From Gaiellales bacterium (GTDB lineage: Bacteria; Actinomycetota; Thermoleophilia; Gaiellales; F1-60-MAGs149): a DNA stretch of 25,789 nucleotides. A model generated the notes under the pieces. That model was given only the letters and a program-made list of their open reading frames with translations. It had not been told where the DNA came from and made no database searches. Shown piece after piece: positions 23,522 to 25,789 of the stretch (the first letter of the stretch is position 1; each line of letters begins with the position of its first letter). The DNA lies in assembly GCA_030831375.1 (NCBI GenBank), contig JAURLF010000051.1, positions 1 through 25,789 of the forward strand, given 5' to 3'. A program made the translations under genes and the position numbers.

Positions 23522-24106
23522 TCAGGCGCCGCCGCCCTCGGCCAGCTTCTTGCCGGCCATGGCGGTCGCGATCAGCATGAAGCCGTCGAACAGGAGCTGG
23601 ATGCCGACGAGCAGGCCGATGGCCCATGCGGCCGACGACGGCAGCTCGACGAGGACGAGCACGGCGATCGCGATCGACAGCAGGCCGTTGACGATCATCC
23701 AGCCGGCGTTCGGCACGCCCGCGCCGCGGCCCTGGATGCCGGCGACGAGGCGGAAGAGGCCGATCACCAGGAAGAAGATCACGAGCACCCAGGTCAGGGT
23801 GATCGTGCCCTCCGCCGGGTTGATCAGGAGCCAGACGCCCGCGATCACGTAGAGGACGGCGAGGATCGCGCTCCAGATCCGGTGGCCCGTGGTGCCGCGC
23901 GACAGGGCCTCGGCGACCATGCCGACGGCGCCGACGAGCAGGATGATGCCCACGAGGATCGTGATCGTCACGGACGCGAGCGGCGGGATGATGATCGCGA
24001 TCGCGCCGAGGACGACGGAGATGATGCCGCCGGCAAGCAGCACCTTCCAGTTCTTCGCGAGCGCCTGCCTGAGTTCAGGGGGCAGCCCGGGCATGGCAGT
24101 CGACAT
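23522..24106 (-). CDS. HdeD-like (DUF308) six-helix membrane protein
   Basis: A 194-residue integral membrane protein with about six evenly spaced helices, for example VLLAGGIISVVLGAIAIIIP, ITILVGIILLVGAVGMVAEA, ILAVLYVIAGVWLLINP and LVIFFLVIGLFRLVAGI. The repeated G-x-x-x-x-x-G-xx-L-xx-NP pattern and overall length are those of the HdeD/DUF308 family, linked in enterobacteria to acid resistance and elsewhere of unknown role. GGAGG 5 nt before ATG 24106 gives a strong ribosome binding site, in contrast to the leaderless genes nearby. The gene lies 69 nt downstream of the thioredoxin-like gene on the same strand and may share its transcript. Its C-terminus is short and basic to small-residue (AGKKLAEGGGA). 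Confidence 0.88.
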   Translation of the reverse strand: MSTAMPGLPPELRQALAKNWKVLLAGGIISVVLGAIAIIIPPLASVTITILVGIILLVGAVGMVAEALSRGTTGHRIWSAILAVLYVIAGVWLLINPAEGTITLTWVLVIFFLVIGLFRLVAGIQGRGAGVPNAGWMIVNGLLSIAIAVLVLVELPSSAAWAIGLLVGIQLLFDGFMLIATAMAGKKLAEGGGA

Positions 24107-24175
24107 GGATCCTCCAGCGGTTGGGTCGGTCGCCTGCTACGCCGCGGGCCGGGCGAATCCTGCCGCGCGCAGGCC

Positions 24176-24649
24176 CTAGGTCGAGCCGGGCCAGCCGGCC
24201 GGCGGGTCCGTTCGCTGGCCGTTCGCGTCGAGGAACACCGCCGACGGGAACGAGCCGCCGCCGACCTTGATGAAGGTCTCCCCCGTGGTGCCGGTGTAGA
24301 CGGTGACGGGGGCGTCGCCGTACTTCTCCTCGACGAAGGCGCGGATGTCGGCCCGTTCGGCGCTCGGCGCGGAGACCGCGATCACGGCCAGCTCGTCCTC
24401 GTTCGCCCGCGCGTACCGCGCGACCTCGGGAGCCTCGCTCCCGCACGAGAGTCAAAGGGGGTGGAAGAAGACGATCGCAAGCGGCTTGCCGGCGTAGTCG
24501 GCGAGGTCGGGCTCGCCCTCGACGACCGGCGTCGGCTCGGCGCTGGCCACCGCCGCGGCGTCCGCCGGAGCCGCCGCGTCGTCGCCGCCGCCGCACGCGG
24601 CGACCGTCAGGGCGAGCAACGCGAGCAGCAGGGCGAGGGGGGCGCGCAT
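24176..24649 (-). CDS. Probable selenoprotein: thioredoxin-fold lipoprotein with UxxC active site (in-frame TGA)
   Basis: Read through one TGA (24452-24454), the frame gives 157 residues. Residues 1-19 are a lipoprotein signal (LLALLALTVAAC, lipobox cysteine 19), then an Ala/Asp/Glu linker and a thioredoxin-like domain. AGKPLAIVFFHPL leads straight into TGA66, then LSCGSEAPEVARYA; in TlpA/Prx-like proteins this is where VNFWA-x-W-CxxC-xEAP falls, so TGA replaces the first redox cysteine, giving U-L-S-C (66-69). Downstream are ELAVIAVSAPS and the cis-proline strand GGSFPSAVFLDANG (Pro135), ending at TAG 24176. Codons on both sides of the TGA are equally GC3-rich, with no frameshift. A SECIS-like hairpin follows at 24427-24443. 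It would be a membrane-anchored reductase or peroxide-handling protein outside the cell. Alternatives are a recent nonsense mutation (TGC to TGA) or a base-call error. No Sec machinery is in the window. Confidence 0.75.
24427..24443 (-). promoter_or_regulatory. Candidate bacterial SECIS hairpin
   Basis: Starting 8 nt after the TGA, the mRNA forms a perfect 7-bp stem, CGGGAGC with GCTCCCG, closed by a GAG loop whose first base is G. A 17-nt upper stem-loop with a loop guanine, close behind the UGA and inside the coding region, is the form SelB recognises in bacteria such as in E. coli fdhF, where the spacing is a few bases longer. The stem is translated as part of CGSEAPE. Confidence 0.6.
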
Positions 24650-24671
24650 GTTCGGCGTTTCGCAGGCCGGC

Positions 24672-24677
24672 ACGATA
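24672..24677 (-). promoter_or_regulatory. Candidate -10 hexamer TATCGT for the selenoprotein gene
   Basis: TATCGT on the minus strand is 22 nt before ATG 24649, predicting a leader of roughly 15 nt with no Shine-Dalgarno match. It sits in the 57-nt space between this gene and the divergent small gene. Confidence 0.35.
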
Positions 24678-24706
24678 CGGCTGCGCCGACGGCGCGCCCT
24701 ACCGTG

Positions 24707-25015
24707 ATGGGCAGCAGCGTGGCCGGCGAGCGGCTTGAGCCGTTCCTCGTCTCCGGGGTGGCCACGGTCTACGCCGGCTGCTTGGGAACCGTCCTGTTCC
24801 GGCGCCTCGCCGCGGCCCACGGCGTCATCTGCGTCGCCTGCACCCTGCCGCTGTTCGCGCCGGCGGGCCCGGAGGGGCCCTCCGCGTGGGTGGTCGAGCC
24901 GTCCGGCGTGGTCGGAATCGCGCTGCTGCCACCGGCCCAGGTCGCGCTCGTCTACCAGGAGCGCCGCGAGGCGCAGGCCGACGCCCGGACGGCCGACGCT
25001 CCGGACGGGCGCTAG
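24707..25015 (+). CDS. Small hydrophobic protein of unknown function
   Basis: A frame of 102 residues with strong GC at third positions. Hydrophobic stretches (LVSGVATVYAGCLGTVLF, GVICVACTLPLFAP and VVGIALLPPAQVALVY) suggest two or three membrane-associated segments, with three cysteines among them, and a charged tail QERREAQADARTADAPDGR. I recognise no family. ATG 24707 or GTG 24719 could be the start; neither has a clear ribosome binding site, and a TACCGT hexamer at 24700-24705 is too close to the ATG but would give a short leader before the GTG. The stop codon TAG (25013-25015) forms the first half of the -10-like element for the next gene. It is divergent from the selenoprotein gene. Confidence 0.6.
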   Translation: MGSSVAGERLEPFLVSGVATVYAGCLGTVLFRRLAAAHGVICVACTLPLFAPAGPEGPSAWVVEPSGVVGIALLPPAQVALVYQERREAQADARTADAPDGR

Positions 25016-25018
25016 GGT
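25013..25018 (+). promoter_or_regulatory. Candidate -10 hexamer TAGGGT for a leaderless start
   Basis: TAGGGT is followed by 6 nt and then ATG 25025. Its first three bases are the stop codon of the preceding gene. The ATG has no Shine-Dalgarno match, so leaderless translation is likely. Confidence 0.5.
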
Positions 25019-25024
25019 TCCGCC

Positions 25025-25618
25025 ATGCGCCACGTCCCCGACCGCCTCGACCAGCGCCGCGCCGTCCTGCTCGTCGTCGACGTGCAGGAGCGGTTCCGGC
25101 CGCACATCGCGGGCTGGGAGCCGATGGTCGCGCACGTCGACGCCCTGATCCGCGGCTGCCGCGCCCTCGAGGTGCCCGTGATCGTGACGGAGCAGTACCC
25201 GCGGGGCCTCGGCCCGACGATCCCCGAGCTCGCGGAGGCCCTGGACGGCGTCGAGCCGATCGAGAAGCGCGCCTTCTCGTCGCTCGGCGCACCCGAGACC
25301 GTCGCCCAGCTCGACCAGTACGGGCGCGACCAGATCGTCGTCTGCGGCATCGAGGCGCACGTCTGCGTGCAGCAGTCCGTCGCCGACGTCCTGCGCTCGG
25401 GGCGCCAGGCGCACGTCGCGCTCGACGCGATCGCGAGCCGCACGGCCTCGAGCCGCGAGATCGGCGTCCGTCGCATGCGCGCCGCGGGCATGGTGCCGAG
25501 CGGCGTCGAGCTCGCGCTGTTCGAGATGATGGAGTCGGCCGACCACCCGGCCTTCAAGGAGGTGTCGGCGCTCGTCCGCGACCTGCCGACGTCGTTCGCG
25601 GCGGAGGCGGGCGCGTGA
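25025..25618 (+). CDS. Isochorismatase-family cysteine hydrolase
   Basis: A 197-residue hydrolase of the isochorismatase/nicotinamidase superfamily. The triad is visible: Asp19 in LLVVDVQERF, Lys81 in IEKRAFSS and Cys114 in VCGIEAHVCVQQS. VIVTEQYPRGLGPT and a cis-peptide-type GIEAH turn are also as expected. The sequence resembles the YcaC-like/hydrolase subgroup more than nicotinamidase, since a full D-x-H-x-x-x-H zinc site is not seen. Members hydrolyse small amides or vinyl ethers; the substrate here is unknown. It begins 9 nt after the preceding stop, apparently from its own promoter, and is coupled by GTGA (25615-25618) to a glutathione S-transferase-like gene, which suggests a shared detoxification role. 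Confidence 0.9.
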   Translation: MRHVPDRLDQRRAVLLVVDVQERFRPHIAGWEPMVAHVDALIRGCRALEVPVIVTEQYPRGLGPTIPELAEALDGVEPIEKRAFSSLGAPETVAQLDQYGRDQIVVCGIEAHVCVQQSVADVLRSGRQAHVALDAIASRTASSREIGVRRMRAAGMVPSGVELALFEMMESADHPAFKEVSALVRDLPTSFAAEAGA

Positions 25619-25789
25619 GCGGCCTCGTCCTGCACGACCACCCATTCTCGTCGAACGCGCAGAAGGCGCGCCTGCTGCTCGACCTGCTCGGCCTCGAGTA
25701 CGCGACGCGCGAGGTGCCGTTCGAGGCCGAGCGCGCCGACTGGCACGTCGCCGTCAACCCGACCGGCGGCATCCCCGCGCTGCTCGACG
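25615..25789 (+). CDS. Glutathione S-transferase-like protein, N-terminus (cut by window edge)
   Basis: The first 58 codons are present, starting at a GTG that overlaps the isochorismatase-like stop (GTGA). The sequence has a thioredoxin-fold N-terminal GST domain: LVLHDHPFSSNAQKARLLL (first strand and helix, with a serine pair where catalytic Ser/Tyr/Cys residues usually lie), LGLEYATREVPF (second strand) and NPTGGIPALLD, the conserved cis-proline glutathione-binding turn. The helical C-terminal domain lies outside the window. The substrate is unknown. Confidence 0.85.
   Translation, partial: MSGLVLHDHPFSSNAQKARLLLDLLGLEYATREVPFEAERADWHVAVNPTGGIPALLD

Noticed and set aside
24452..24454. Simple pseudogene reading of the thioredoxin-like gene
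   Set aside because: Possible but less likely: the single TGA lies exactly on the catalytic cysteine, there is no other damage or frameshift, and a SECIS-like hairpin follows. Kept as the main alternative.
24452..25645. A 397-codon minus-strand frame ending at the TGA
   Set aside because: Only its last 65 codons are real (the lipoprotein start at 24649). The rest is antisense to the isochorismatase-like gene and the small gene.

Overview
The window is very GC-rich (about 70% or more by eye), tightly packed and typical of a free-living actinobacterium. Third codon positions are almost all G or C, stop codons are shared with GTG starts, and several genes seem to begin directly at the transcript 5' end behind a TANNNT hexamer. 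The gene content (DUF3891, a YhaO/YhaN-like pair, a holin-like/phosphatase fusion, MMPL, HdeD-like protein) suggests a deep-branching lineage such as Thermoleophilia/Solirubrobacterales. That placement is an inference. I saw no tRNA, rRNA, CRISPR array, insertion sequence or phage genes, and no gap exceeds 300 bases.

Layout. 1-2330: a secreted-protein gene cut by the left edge, then a divergent operon of a SIS-domain protein, a 60-residue protein and an APH-fold kinase, closed by a 14-bp hairpin. 2385-6007 (minus): an exported Cys-type sulfatase followed by an exported beta-propeller-like protein. 6172-8560 (plus): a NarL-type response regulator overlapping its sensor kinase. 8601-15450 (minus): an MMPL transporter with a large coiled-coil insert, a secreted GH5 glycoside hydrolase, a GlcD-type FAD oxidase and a DUF3891 protein. 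15476-19790 (plus): an acyl-CoA ligase, a membrane phosphatase/phosphodiesterase fusion and an MBL-fold hydrolase, joined by GTGA overlaps. 19757-23430 (minus): a YhaN-like ATPase and YhaO-like phosphoesterase. 23522-24106 (minus): an HdeD-like membrane protein. 24176-24649 (minus): a thioredoxin-fold lipoprotein with an in-frame TGA. 24707-25789 (plus): a small unknown protein, an isochorismatase-family hydrolase and the start of a glutathione S-transferase-like gene.

The standout is 24176-24649. A TGA sits exactly where the first cysteine of a thioredoxin CxxC motif should be, giving UxxC. The reading frame stays coding on both sides, and a perfect 7-bp hairpin with a GAG loop begins 8 nt after the TGA, as expected of a bacterial SECIS. 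I read this as a probable selenoprotein: an exported lipid-anchored redox protein. No Sec machinery gene lies in the window, so this depends on the rest of the genome.

The second theme is promoter architecture. Five gene starts lie 6-8 nt downstream of a TANNNT hexamer, indicating leaderless mRNAs. At 15458-15467 two such hexamers overlap on opposite strands and would serve two divergent leaderless genes from one ten-base near-palindrome.
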